Part shown: one piece after another, positions 22,026 through 32,098 of the stretch
How the letters are laid out: the number at the start of each line of letters is the position of its first letter
Position numbering within the stretch: the stretch's first letter is position 1
NCBI GenBank assembly: GCA_014621425.1
Contig: JAANBB010000147.1
Coordinates: forward strand, 1 to 64,000
Direction: 5' to 3'
Source of the DNA: Cylindrodendrum hubeiense
Lineage: Eukaryota; Ascomycota; Sordariomycetes; Hypocreales; Nectriaceae
Length of the DNA: 64,000 nt
Translations under genes and position numbers: made by a program
The notes under the pieces: model-generated
What the model saw: only the letters and a program-made list of their open reading frames with translations
What the model was told of the DNA's origin: nothing
Database searches by the model: none

Positions 22026-23594
22026 ATGCCTCGGATCCTTCGCTGTGTCATGAGCAGACCACGGATCCTGTTTCTTACTTGCATCGGCATCGCAGTAGCT
22101 CTGACTGCTATGCTCTACGGCAACTTCTTTCGCCCTTCACTCACCTCCACCCTCTCCAAAACCATGTCTACGTCCGCAGCAGCCCGCCGGCCCGTCATCG
22201 TCGTCGGCTCTGGCCTCGCCGGCCTCTCCGCCTCGTACGAGGCGCTCGCACGCGGCGCTCCCTCAGTTCATCTGCTCGACCGCGCGCCCAAGCCCGGCGG
22301 CAACAGCGTCAAGGCGTCGTCCGGCATCAATGGCGCGGGAACGCGGTTCCAAATTGCCCAGGGTATCGCCCAAGATACTCTCTTCTACAGCGACACGGTG
22401 CGCTCTGCAGGCGCCCGCTTTACCCATGCCAACCCACCCGTCGACCGCGAGGCCCTCGTGTCCAAACTGACGGCCGAGTCTGCCGAAGCGGTCAACTGGC
22501 TCGTCGATGAGATCGGCGTGGACCTGAGCGTCGTGGCTCCTCTAGGCGGCCACAGTGTTGCCCGCACACATCGCGGTGGCGGCAAGATGACCCCAGGCGC
22601 AGCCATTGTCTTTGGCCTGCTCGGCAAGCTCAAGGAGAACGACAAGTTCACCCTCACCAACTTAGCCGAGGTCAAGGCCCTATTGACAGAGGACGACTCT
22701 GTCAAGGGCGTCGAGTACGTTCTTGACGGTGAGACACAGAAGCTCGAAGGAACCGTCATGTTCGCCAGTGGTGGCTTCGCCGGCGATGCTACCGGCCTAC
22801 TCGCAAAGTACCGCCCAGATCTTAAGGGCATCCCATCAACCAACGAGGAACGACCCGGATCGCACAAGATCCTCACCGACGTGGGCGCCGAGCTCCTCGA
22901 CATGGATAGCGTGCAGATCCACCCTACCGGCTTCGTGGACCCTGCAGGCCCCAACACAATGCTCAAGTTCCTCGCGGCTGAGATGCTGCGTGGAGAGGGC
23001 GGCATCTTGCTCTCGTCCACTGGCGAGCGCTTCGTCAACGAGATGGAGACCCGCGAGCACGTCAGCGCCGCAGTCATGAAGCTGCCGCAGAGCACCGACG
23101 GCGACGGCATCATCAAGCAGTGGGACGTAACTCTGCTGCTAGACCCGGGCGCAAGCGAGGCGTCTGCCAATCACATCGGCTTCTACGAGTGGAAGGGCCT
23201 GCTCAAGAAAGTCAAGGTCCGCGACCTCGAGCCCGCTGCCATCGCCGCCGTCGACAAGTATGCCAAGGCCGTCGCCGAGGGAGCCGCGGACGAGTTCGGT
23301 CGCGGCACATACGGCCGATGGACGCTGCAGGCCGGCGAGGAGAACCGCGATGAAGATATCTACATTGGCCGTGTGACACCCATTGTCCACTTCACCATGG
23401 GAGGTGTGGCCTTTGACGACCACGGTCACGTATTGCGTCAACGCGACGGAAAGCTGGTGCCCATCCCCGGGCTGCTGGCTGCTGGTGAGATCACTGGCGG
23501 TATTCACGGTGACAACCGGTTGGGAGGATCCTCGTTGCTGGAATGTGTTGTTTTTGGCCGGACTGCTGGTGCCGAAGCTGCTTCTTCCTCCTAA
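22026..23594 (+). CDS. FRD1: Soluble FAD-dependent fumarate reductase (Osm1/Frd1 type)
   Basis: Single exon, 522 aa from the ATG at 22026. A hydrophobic segment, FLTCIGIAVALTAMLYG, lies near residues 18-34. The Rossmann FAD motif VVGSGLAGLSA follows, then KASSGINGAGT, the substrate-site stretch SVQIHPTGFVDP, the catalytic region HFTMGGV, and the flavin-binding end EITGGIHGDNRLGGSSLLECVVFGRTAG. These match yeast Osm1 and Frd1, which reduce fumarate to succinate using reduced flavin and help re-oxidise flavin cofactors during oxygen limitation. In-frame Met codons also occur at 22050 and 22164; the latter (ACCATGTCTACG, good context) sits right before the FAD domain and would give a protein without the membrane segment. 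I infer possible dual targeting, as in Osm1. There is no cytochrome b5 domain, unlike some fungal paralogues. Confidence 0.92.
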   Translation: MPRILRCVMSRPRILFLTCIGIAVALTAMLYGNFFRPSLTSTLSKTMSTSAAARRPVIVVGSGLAGLSASYEALARGAPSVHLLDRAPKPGGNSVKASSGINGAGTRFQIAQGIAQDTLFYSDTVRSAGARFTHANPPVDREALVSKLTAESAEAVNWLVDEIGVDLSVVAPLGGHSVARTHRGGGKMTPGAAIVFGLLGKLKENDKFTLTNLAEVKALLTEDDSVKGVEYVLDGETQKLEGTVMFASGGFAGDATGLLAKYRPDLKGIPSTNEERPGSHKILTDVGAELLDMDSVQIHPTGFVDPAGPNTMLKFLAAEMLRGEGGILLSSTGERFVNEMETREHVSAAVMKLPQSTDGDGIIKQWDVTLLLDPGASEASANHIGFYEWKGLLKKVKVRDLEPAAIAAVDKYAKAVAEGAADEFGRGTYGRWTLQAGEENRDEDIYIGRVTPIVHFTMGGVAFDDHGHVLRQRDGKLVPIPGLLAAGEITGGIHGDNRLGGSSLLECVVFGRTAGAEAASSS

Positions 23595-23930
23595 GCATCG
23601 CCTTGGAAACCACCTGTGTACTATACTCACATAGTGTGAGGTGCGACTCTGATGAGGATTTATACCTTGTTCCAGAATAAATAAATCGTTGCATTAATTG
23701 CATTGAATACAAGTTCATCAGCTTCATTACTCGATTGCTCACTACTGAATCTAACTTCATGCTCCTCCTCAGATAATTACCAATTAACTAGAGAGGAGGT
23801 TCCAAAAAGGTCCAAAAAGAGGTCCCTAACTCTAAGATCCATCGCCACCATAACAATCAATCATTAACCCATGGTTATCACATATTTGTTTTGTAATCAT
23901 CATTTCCCAACATACTCAATTCTCCCCCTC
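23595..23930. other. Convergent 3' region between FRD1 and the WSC gene
   Basis: AT-rich sequence between two stops on opposite strands, with AATAAATAAAT near 23677 as a possible polyadenylation signal for the plus-strand gene. No gene. Confidence 0.5.
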
Positions 23931-26900
23931 TTAATCCTTAACTGGGTCGTCACTTCGTCCCCTGAGAGTTTTGGCATCAATAAGCCTGTCGTCACCAACA
24001 AAAGAAGTCCCGCGCCGCTTGCTCTGCCTCATTTCTCGGATTCCAATCTTGTACTTGGCTTCTCCAAGTCTGGTCGAAAGGGCTTCTTGAAATGGTCGTC
24101 TGAGAACAGCCCCAGAGTCCTTCAAATTGACTTTGGAGTCTCTTTGCATTAAGCCGTACTCTGGCGGGGATGGTGGTTGAGAGGTTGCGTCAAGACGATT
24201 ATACACCATCACTGCCCAACTTCCGCCGCAGACGGTCTCAGATCCACCTTGACACGGAGTGCCGCAATAGTTCTCAGGGAGTCTGACAGCATCGCTCCGG
24301 ATCGCTGTTCCACACCAACACTCTTGGCCATCCTCTGTGCCCGCAATCGAATACCCCCTTGAGCTGCAATGCTGAATGCACAAGTCATTTGACATGGCCC
24401 CTCTCAAATAATCTGCCGGCCGCGCACCAAGCAAGGTTCGCGAAATTGAATCTTGGAAACAACCCAAATTTCTCCAGCCCGAGGCAATTGGTTCTCTGTT
24501 GTTTTGTATTTCGCCATTTTCGGGGTTGGGGACTGGCATAATAACGGGAGAAGGGTTGTTATTGGTAACCGAGTCATCACCAGGGATGGCAGCACTTCCA
24601 GGAGCAACACCTGTTCCAAGATTTGGCACGGGAGGTGGAACCGCCAGCTGGGTGGGAACCGGTGTCCCTTCAGGAACCGGCAGGGGGGTTGGAGCATGAT
24701 GAATGATGTCAATCGGTACTTTTCCGGGAATTGGGTTATTCACTGGAGTTCCTGGTTTCTCGGGTGCGTTCCCATTACTCAGAGGTAGGCCTACGTTGGG
24801 AGCTAGGCCTGAGTCGGCCACTGGGCCTGAACCAAAACCGAATCCATCATTCGGAACTGACTGGCTGTTTGCGATCGGAACCATGCTAGGAACCTGGGCT
24901 TGGCCAGGAGTTGGTGGGTTACCAAAAGGAGGAGAATTCGTGTCGAGAACTCCATTACTGACTGAAGGTAGGCCATTTTCGACCCAAGGACCACTAAGAG
25001 GAACTGGTCTGGCGTTGGCCCCATGGCTTCCGTCAATTCCTCCATCGGGGCGCGGTTCTAGCGTCATGGCTGCGGGCTCAGGTGTAAGAACCAGTTCACA
25101 GAACCATCCTGATGCACAGTGATAACATGGCCATCCCAACCCACAAGGTACTGGCTGTGCTGGTGTTTCCTTTGGAGGACAGAACCAACCGTCTAAGCAT
25201 TCCGCACACTGGAATCCTCTTTCAGCACAAGGCCCTAGACCTGGCTTTTCGACTTGGTTGTCATTTTCCGTTTGGAAACAAGAGTTGCAAGTCGGGCATG
25301 CAGTACAAGGCAAAGGATCGACGGCAGGGCATCCCAGTACCAGTGGCGCTTGATTTTGATCAGCAAGTTGATTAGGCGTGGTAGGAGTTCCACGAGCTGG
25401 TTTCCCTGCGTCAATCCATTTGTTAGTCATGTGAGAGAGTTCTGAGAAGGTAAACAATCATGTACCTTCAGCCTCGCTATTCCAACCATTCCACGATCCA
25501 GAGTCGCTCCATTGTGGCGGCTTCAGAGCTGCCTCGCCCCCTGAGGATCCATCGCTTTTACTCTGTCCAGACACCTCCCCCGTTACAGGGTTGGTCGACT
25601 CCTCTGAGCGGACATTTCCAAAGCCTTGAATCTTTAAAAATGGAGATCCAGGGGCCTGAAATTGATTAGGCGCAGTGGCTTCTGATTCTGGGAGGTTCCC
25701 AGGTATGTGGTCACTTGAACCGGGAACCGAGTTCTCTTGAACAGCACTTAGTGTAGTATCAATTTTAGTTGAAGCAGGACTTTCTCTTCCAATCGAGCAT
25801 GGTGCAATGACTTCTCGGAGCACACCGGCGACAATCTGCTTGACGGCGCAGAGTTGTTCATTGAGTGTGTTGGCTGCGTCCACCGTGGAACCAAGCAGCT
25901 GATTGCTGATGCCACTGTCTTCATCAGCCGCGGGACTCGAGCTTCTGGGGCGAGCAGGAAGGTTGGGGGAAAGGCACGCTTCAACTGTTTCGCAAAGAGG
26001 GTCTGAAACTGGGGGAACGATCGAAGGCAGGATGTCAGCGGCGTTCGAGGGAACTGGCCCAGCCATTTGAAGAATCGAAGACGCAATTGGCCTTGGAAAC
26101 CCGACATCAACGCCGAAAGGCTGCCTGGAGATGTCACCAACTCGGGCTGGGTCAAAAATGCCACCAGTCTCTTGACCAGCAGCTGCAGTACCATCGCCAA
26201 CCAAAATGCTCGAGAGAATCGGGGTCGGATTCGAATTCAATGGTACGCTTGAAGCATCTGCTCCAAACTTTCCGACTGTAGTCGCATAGATGTCTCTATT
26301 GAAGGTGGATGGGAAGAGGGTACTGGGTCCAAGATCCAGAGATTGCAGAGTCATGGGCGCCATATCAGTTCCTTCAACGTTTCCAGCAACAACTCCAACT
26401 CCTGTCTTTCCTTGCTGCTGAGTGACAATCGTATTCGCAATGGTACTCTCAGCAGCGGGGGAAACCGAAATCGACATGGCTCCTTGATGTGAATTATCGA
26501 GGGCATTGTTCGAGATTCTTTGTCCCTCATTTGAACTAACAGGGACAGCGGAGACTGCCGTGTTCGCAAGTGAAGAAGCTTCTATTATTCCGGAGAGTTC
26601 TGCAACATTCACCTCCAGATCGCCCGCGAGGCTCGCAGAGAGTACCGGTTGTTGTGTTGCAACACTCGACTCAAGGGATTGAACGTTGTCAGTGGGGATC
26701 AGGTTTTGAACATTACTTGCGGCAGATATCATAGGAATCCCTTGCTGTAGCTTGTAAATGGACGCGTTCCTCGTGAGCTGTTTGGTAGATCTTCGACTTA
26801 CATTTTCGGCTCCTCCGCCCAAGAGGCTACCAAGTTGAAACTGCCTCTTGAAAAGTAGTTGATCTTTCGTACCGGAATCGACATCGGAAAAAAAACTTGA

Positions 26901-26948
26901 CCATGCCGATAATGAAAAAGGCGCACAAAGCAACTGTTGTGAAGCCAA
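23931..26948 (-). CDS. WSC-domain cell-surface protein with Cys-rich and Pro/Ser-rich regions; 5' end unresolved
   Basis: Three coding segments are clear: to 26802 upstream, 26744-25466, and 25405-23931. The introns are about 57 nt (GTAAGT donor) and 60 nt (with the branch site ACTAAC). Near the start is KRQFQLGSLLGGG, with a Lys-Arg pair suited to Kex2 cleavage. A long Ser/Thr/Pro-rich region follows. Then comes a Cys-rich repeat region (CPTCNSC, CAECLDGWFCPP, CGLGWPCYHCASGWFC). A WSC domain follows (RNLGCFQD ... QECWCGTAI ... GGSWAVMVYNRL), with a basic C terminus. WSC proteins bind carbohydrate at the wall; yeast Wsc proteins act as stress sensors, but this one lacks a C-terminal membrane helix. 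The frame has no ATG before 26948. An adjacent frame (27135-26827) holds an ATG and a hydrophobic helix and meets this frame at a run of eight T, so the first exon or a frame error is undecided. Confidence 0.75.
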
Positions 26949-27996
26949 TAACCTGGGGTCGCCAGGTTGTAGTCCACGGGGGAGTAGGGTCTGGGTTAGG
27001 CGAGTGTACGGACGATGAGTGTACGGACGGCGAGCGTAGGGACGGCGTGTTTGGAACTAATGTGTCTGGGTTTGAATGTGTAGACGGCGTGTCAGGAACT
27101 AATGTGTCTTGACTGGGTGGATTTAGGGACAACATGCTGGAGATGTCTCAACAACACGAGTAAAGAAAGGTAGTATGCGTTCCAAGACGACGAGCCAAAA
27201 TGGGGTTCCAAAAAGAAAAACGGTGGATTCCTGGTTTGTGAGAGAGGGAGTGAATGGTGAGGGAGGAAAATGAAACCAGTGGGGGAGGGGAGATCTGGTA
27301 GGCATTGAGGATGGCTCATTACTCTTTCCATTGGAGTATAATGATCCATAGTTGCCTCCGTTGTCGTCTCCATCGGTACTCGATCAAGAAAGAACCTCTT
27401 CCAGGTGGTCGCCACTGCCATCCGGAACAGACCGTGCAGGAGTCTTCGAGCGCTCCAAGTATCAGACGCTGAGCGCGATTGATCGGATTCACAAGCTCTC
27501 AAGACTCCCATGTCAATGAGTATCAGGGATATACCCGTCGAGATGTGGGATTCACAAGCGACTTCAGCGTGTGTGCACGGCGTAGCAATCGCCCGAGACG
27601 GATGCCCCGAGAGCATACAGACAAGCAGGCTTCAGCGAAACAACCGCGGACAGAACGGCGGCGGCGTAGTATTGGGCCGTGGATGGTCTCATAGTGTTGT
27701 GACTGTAGACCGACCATGAAGCTCTAGCCGCGAGATGGCATGATCATCCCCGCCTCGGTTAGCAGGCTGTGAGGCATATTAGAACACTTTACCAGCCCCT
27801 GTGGAGGTCTTATTAAGTGGAGTACTTGTTAATAAGTAGAAGCTTTGCAATACAATAAATAATCTCTACTCTATCTGGTCTCTTCTGACCTCAAAGCCTA
27901 GCTCCTCTATCCTCTGCAGTGCACCCGAGTCCCAACCCTTACATCCACGGCCTCAAGGCATCCATCAGCACCGTGCAGATCGACTCTACAGCAACA
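26949..27996. other. Possible N-terminal coding part and 5' region of the WSC gene
   Basis: On the minus strand an ATG-started frame runs from 27135. It encodes a Ser/Thr/Pro-rich stretch with the repeated motif DTLVPxTPS and then the hydrophobic helix VIGFTTVALCAFFIIGMVKFF. It leaves the WSC frame at the T8 run near 26887-26894. Upstream of 27136 no gene is recognisable. The plus-strand part after 27.8 kb is a CT-rich leader to the ATG at 27997. Confidence 0.35.
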
Positions 27997-29321
27997 ATGT
28001 CAAAAAGGTTCCCCCCCCCTGTCGGAGGAAAGCCGTAGGCTCATACACCAAAGACGTAGGGAGAAGTGTATCTTGATGTTCCCCGAGGTAATCGCAGGAC
28101 GTGATCTTGTGGCCATAACGCTGTCCAACGATCCTAGCGAGGTCCTTCAAGAGCCAACGCTACGGAGGGCCGTGCTCGGCCGAGCCAAATACGGCTTCGA
28201 TGAGGAAGTCTTCATCGAACGCATCAGCAGCGGCGCCTACCAAACATGTGGCCAACTGATGGAGCAGCCGAAATGCCCGATGACAACCGCATGCCCGCCC
28301 TCTTGGATGTCTTCAAGCTGATCATCTGCGATGCGCGCTGCCTCGAGGAGGGCACAAGTTTGCAGGACGCGTACGACGCACAGCTGCGAGAGGAGGAGCT
28401 TCAAACGCCAACAGAGCGTGCCAGGGAGATTGTCCGCTGCGAAATAGAAAAGACGGCGCGGAGGAATGCCAGACTTATTATCCCCCATCTTGAGCACATA
28501 TCACCCGACGAGCTTACGCAGATGGAGAGAAACAAAGGTGATACCATCAAAGCAATCTGGAAACAGATTGCTCCCCCACCTCCCGCTTGGATCCAGCAGA
28601 TTGTCGATTCTCAGCAACCCTGGGGCTTCGTCTTCTATAAAAGCAGAGAGGTCGAGCGGAAATTTGGTTACGATTGGTATGACGTGTGGGGCGAAATCAA
28701 AGATTGTACACTCCAGACCCCACGTTCTTATGGGGGAGAACGCGACTATTGGTATACACTATTGAGTTCTATTCATTCTGGGGGGAATAAACATAATATA
28801 AGGTGCCTGTGGACCAATGACTGGGCTACCGGGTCTATTGCTGAAGACTTATCAGAAGACGATGCTCTACGACGGTAAGACCGTCGCCCTGGTCTCTTGC
28901 TCCCCGCTATTGCCGAATCGACGGATTGACAGCCTGCTCATCGTTTTATAGACACTTCAAAGATTACAAGGAGTCGCTATCATCCCCGGGTTTCTTGCGG
29001 AATACCTTCATTATGATTAACGATCAATGCATCCCCGAGGACATTAGGAGAAATAACAGACAAGATATTGATGACTTTTGGGTGTGGGCGTACGATGCCG
29101 ACTGGGAGCCCTCAGCAGACATTACTGTATCAAATGGAGACGAGTACCGAGGTCGTGTTAGGGTGCCACTCTACAGCCTGAATGCATGGTTCTATGGCGC
29201 GCGTTACGAGGGCGTCGTCAGTCTCAAGGACATGTGGCTCAAGGCACAAACTGATCCCGAAAAGCTGTGGATCTGCCGGTCGAAACTGATGGAAAGCTGG
29301 CATCACGAGTCTTATATCTAA
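27997..29321 (+). pseudogene. Unrecognised fungal gene, probably frameshifted
   Basis: An ATG at 27997 begins MSKRFPP, then a run of nine C (28011-28019). Reading on in that frame meets TAG within a few codons, whereas the neighbouring frame stays open as LSEESRRLIHQRRREKC and on to about 28230. A second change of frame is needed near 28230-28246 to enter the long frame ending at 28874. A 77-nt intron (28875-28951, GTAAGA to TAG) then joins cleanly to the last exon, 28952-29321. The protein is hydrophilic with acidic and aromatic patches (PPPPAWIQQI, YDVWGEIKDC, YDADWEP); I do not recognise the family. The clean splice and long protein-like frames say it was a gene. The C9 run says at least one break could be a sequencing error. 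If intact in vivo, a start at 28246 would give about 330 aa. Confidence 0.5.
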
Positions 29322-29322
29322 T

Positions 29323-29366
29323 CTACTACGTAGTAGGCAAGGTGAGCCAGCTCCAGAGGGCTCACC
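29323..29366. repeat. Palindrome CTACTACGTAGTAG and adjacent 8-bp stem-loop
   Basis: Immediately after the stop at 29321 lies the perfect 14-base palindrome CTACTACGTAGTAG (29323-29336). Next is GGTGAGCC (29341-29348) mirrored by GGCTCACC (29359-29366) with a 10-nt loop. This could be a structured 3' UTR or an element remnant. Confidence 0.5.
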
Positions 29367-29759
29367 CGGTGCCGCTGGGTCGCGCGATTGGCTATAGCGC
29401 AAGAGCAAAATGACGGTAATCCCGACCCTGTAAGTTAGCACCTTTGCTAACAGGGATGGACGGGAAGATGGCCGAGGCTATAAGGCAGAGACACGAAATA
29501 ATCGAACCAGTCGAGAAATTTCCGGAACGCGCGCTTAACCCAAACGGGAAATCTACAATCATCCGCCTTGTTGGCCTCTTTCTGCGCTGCAACACCACCA
29601 CCACCAGTTAATTCGCCTTCGTCATTTCTTTGTTCATTCACTCCTTGTGCTCTTCTTTTCGCGTTTTTCACCCCCCCCTTAGAGCCCTGTTCCGTCTCGG
29701 CTCGCTTTCTTCTTGTCTTAAATCCTTTATTCCCAACCAAATCCATTCCTACCGCCGCC

Positions 29760-30671
29760 ATGGACGCCCTCCGCTCCGCGATCCAGCCCATCACGCAGAA
29801 CCTCCCCGCGCCGATCCGCGACCTGGGTGTCTCCATCATCGGGGAGAAGTGCTACTCGTCGCTTCTGCTCGACGTCAACATCGAGGATGCCGACTGCATC
29901 AAGTTCGCCATTTCCAAGGGCCTCGGCATCGGCATCATCGCCGCCTCGTCCATCGTCAAGGTGCCCCAGATCCTCAAGCTCGTCAACTCGCGCTCCGCCG
30001 ACGGCGTCTCCTTCCTCTCCTACGTGCTCGAGACCACCGCCTACCTGATCTCCCTGGCGTACAACATCCGCAACGGCTTCCCCTTCAGCACCTTTGGCGA
30101 GACTGCCTTGATCGTCGGCCAGAACATCATCATCTCGGTCCTTGTTCTCAACTACAGCGGTCGCGCCAGCCTCGCTGCCGTTTTCGTCGCCGCGCTTGCC
30201 GGCACCTTCGCCGCTCTCTTCGCTGAGAATATTGTCGATGCCCAGACTCTGGGCTACCTCCAGGCTGGCGCTGGTGTCTTGGGTGTCGCGAGCAAGGTTC
30301 CCCAGATCCTCGCCATCTTCCAGCAGGGCAGCACCGGCCAGCTCAGTGCCTTCGCCGTAAGTTATTATCAACGATCTCCAAACCGGTGCCATAAGCTTAT
30401 TTCTCTTACCTAGGTCTTCAACTACCTCGCCGGTTCTCTGTCGCGCATCTTTACCACCCTCCAGGAGGTCGACGACAACCTGATCCTCTACGGCTTCATC
30501 TCCGGCTTTGTTCTCAACGCCATCCTGGCTCTCCAGATGGTCTTCTACTGGAACGCGCCCTCTGAGAAGGCCAAGGGCAAGCGCAAGGTCCCCGTCGAGG
30601 CCAAGCCCGCTGCCACCACCACCTCAGCTTCCACCCCCAAGAAGAGTCCTACCACCCGTCGTCGTGGTTAG
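29760..30671 (+). CDS. Mannose-P-dolichol utilization defect 1 (MPDU1/Lec35) homologue, PQ-loop protein
   Basis: Two exons read 29760-30356 and 30414-30671 (284 aa), with a 57-nt intron. Two PQ-loop repeats are visible: KVPQILKLVNSRSADGVSFLSYVLE at about residues 70-95, and SKVPQILAIFQQGSTGQLSAF near residue 190, continuing across the intron as VFNYLAGSLSRIFTTLQEV. About seven membrane helices fit. The C-terminal tail is Lys/Pro/Thr-rich. MPDU1 in animals is required for use of dolichol-phosphate mannose and glucose in ER glycan and GPI-anchor assembly; its exact biochemical action is not settled. The start ATG lies in a good context (GCCGCCATGG). It converges on the small nuclear-protein gene at 31052. 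Confidence 0.9.
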
Positions 30672-31051
30672 ATGATTTTCGTACGATGGTTGCGAGTGTT
30701 TAAGTAGAGATATTATTTGTAATGGTTCACATACTACCTTAATGAAACTCCGTTCAACGGACTCAAGGATGGCTTGATCGAGCATTGGCATGTCCCTTCT
30801 CCTGACGAACTACGTGACTGGCTTGGCCGTCCTGATGAGATATCTTTAATCGTCGATTGTAAAATTGGACACTTAACGAGTGTTGCTAAACTACCAGCAA
30901 ATGCTATAAAAACCCATCATGAGCCTCCCAATTGGTATTCTTTATCTCTCCCCGAGATATCCTAAACGCCAAACCAAAATCCAAAACTCCTGTCTAGTCC
31001 CGAAACTAGTACGCCTCAAGTCATCACCTCCTTTGTTTCTTATACTAAGTC

Positions 31052-31627
31052 TTAACAGACGCCAACAGTGGCCCAGCCAAGTACCCCTTGACGATTGGCG
31101 CACGGCATGCTATCGACGTCCATCTCGTCGCCATTCCCAACGGAAATACCAGGACCACTCTCATCACAGTTCGAAGTACCCGTGGCGGGTTGCTCAACGA
31201 GCGTGGGTGCTGGGGAGGAGGCGGGCATAGAGGAGATGTTCCAGAAGCGGTGCAGGGATTGCTGGTTGGCCTCTGGCTGGCATGTTTGTTGGGGCTCTTC
31301 CTGAGCAGGGAGTGATTCGTCGTCCAGTTGGGTCTGGTGTTGGGCGGAATACAGCATGTTGAGGGTGCGCTCTGCCAGGATGTGTGAGTGATTGTTCAGG
31401 CAGCAGTAGGCAGCTCGCCGGGAATAAAACTTACTGTGGACCTCGTTTTCTGTAGGTCGGGAGTTGCGGAAGCGCTTGAGAGTACGGCTGTGGAGATGGA
31501 TGGGCGTCATATCCATGGTGGCGAAGGGGTTTCTGATGGCGGCTCCATGGGGTGGCGAGTTGAAGGAGGACACAGACGAAGGCGAAGAGAGAAGCTCAGA
31601 GGCGGAACGCTTTCGCTTGAGGACCAT
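31052..31627 (-). CDS. Small conserved fungal protein of unknown function, basic N terminus
   Basis: Two exons read 31627-31435 and 31371-31052 (170 aa), with a 63-nt intron (GTAAGT to CAG). The start MVLKRKRSASELLSSPSS contains a likely nuclear localisation signal (KRKR). The central part, HLHSRTLKRFRNSRP joined across the intron to NEVHKRTLNMLYSAQHQ, has the look of a conserved core. The C-terminal half is Gln/Pro/Ser-rich and acidic. I know similar short proteins in related fungi but no function for them. I chose the ATG at 31627 because the longer upstream frame (to 31795) is Thr/Ile-rich and begins with a non-conserved sequence, and because the domain-like part begins here. Confidence 0.7.
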   Translation of the reverse strand: MVLKRKRSASELLSSPSSVSSFNSPPHGAAIRNPFATMDMTPIHLHSRTLKRFRNSRPTENEVHSKFYSRRAAYCCLNNHSHILAERTLNMLYSAQHQTQLDDESLPAQEEPQQTCQPEANQQSLHRFWNISSMPASSPAPTLVEQPATGTSNCDESGPGISVGNGDEMDVDSMPCANRQGVLGWATVGVC

Positions 31628-32098
31628 TTTTGCGGTTGGATGTGGAGAGCTGAAGAATTGGTGAGAGGCCTGGTGGGTATATCTGGCGGTTATTATGGTG
31701 GCGGTGGTGTTGTTGGTAGTAGTAAGTATTATTCTTGTTGTCGATAGTTTGAGGGGGAAAGACTTGAAGACAGAGTGGGAGTAAGCACGAGACATGCCGG
31801 CTATTTGGAGGTTGGCGGGAGCGCGCCCATCACGCGTACAAGTGGGCAGTGTCCAATTTACAGGGGTCTCTCAGCGCGTAGAGAGCTTTACGCGACGTGC
31901 TGACTCCACTAACAAATGTGCCATTGGCTGGTGGGGCCCCTAGAATGACGGGCTCAACACCATCCATTCATCCACTTACAAGTCAATCCACGATAGACAA
32001 TAGATTATTATAGATGTCCTGAAAATGTGTTTTCAAGTCGCAAGAGAATTCTAAGTATTAATTGCACAACTTACACAGCACAAAAGAGACTCCTCTAA
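31628..32098. other. Intergenic, upstream of the small nuclear-protein gene
   Basis: It holds the promoter of the gene at 31627 (minus) and the 3' end of the MDR gene. A short palindromic stretch GCGCGTAGAGAGCTTTACGCG occurs near 31874; nothing else is apparent. Confidence 0.45.

Noticed and set aside
22385..23170. 261-codon minus-strand frame antisense to fumarate reductase
   Set aside because: A by-product of codon bias in the real gene; no motif of its own.
27092..27616. 174-codon minus-strand frame upstream of the WSC gene
   Set aside because: ATG-started, but the product is low in conserved-looking sequence and it ends just before the likely WSC start; more likely leader or chance.
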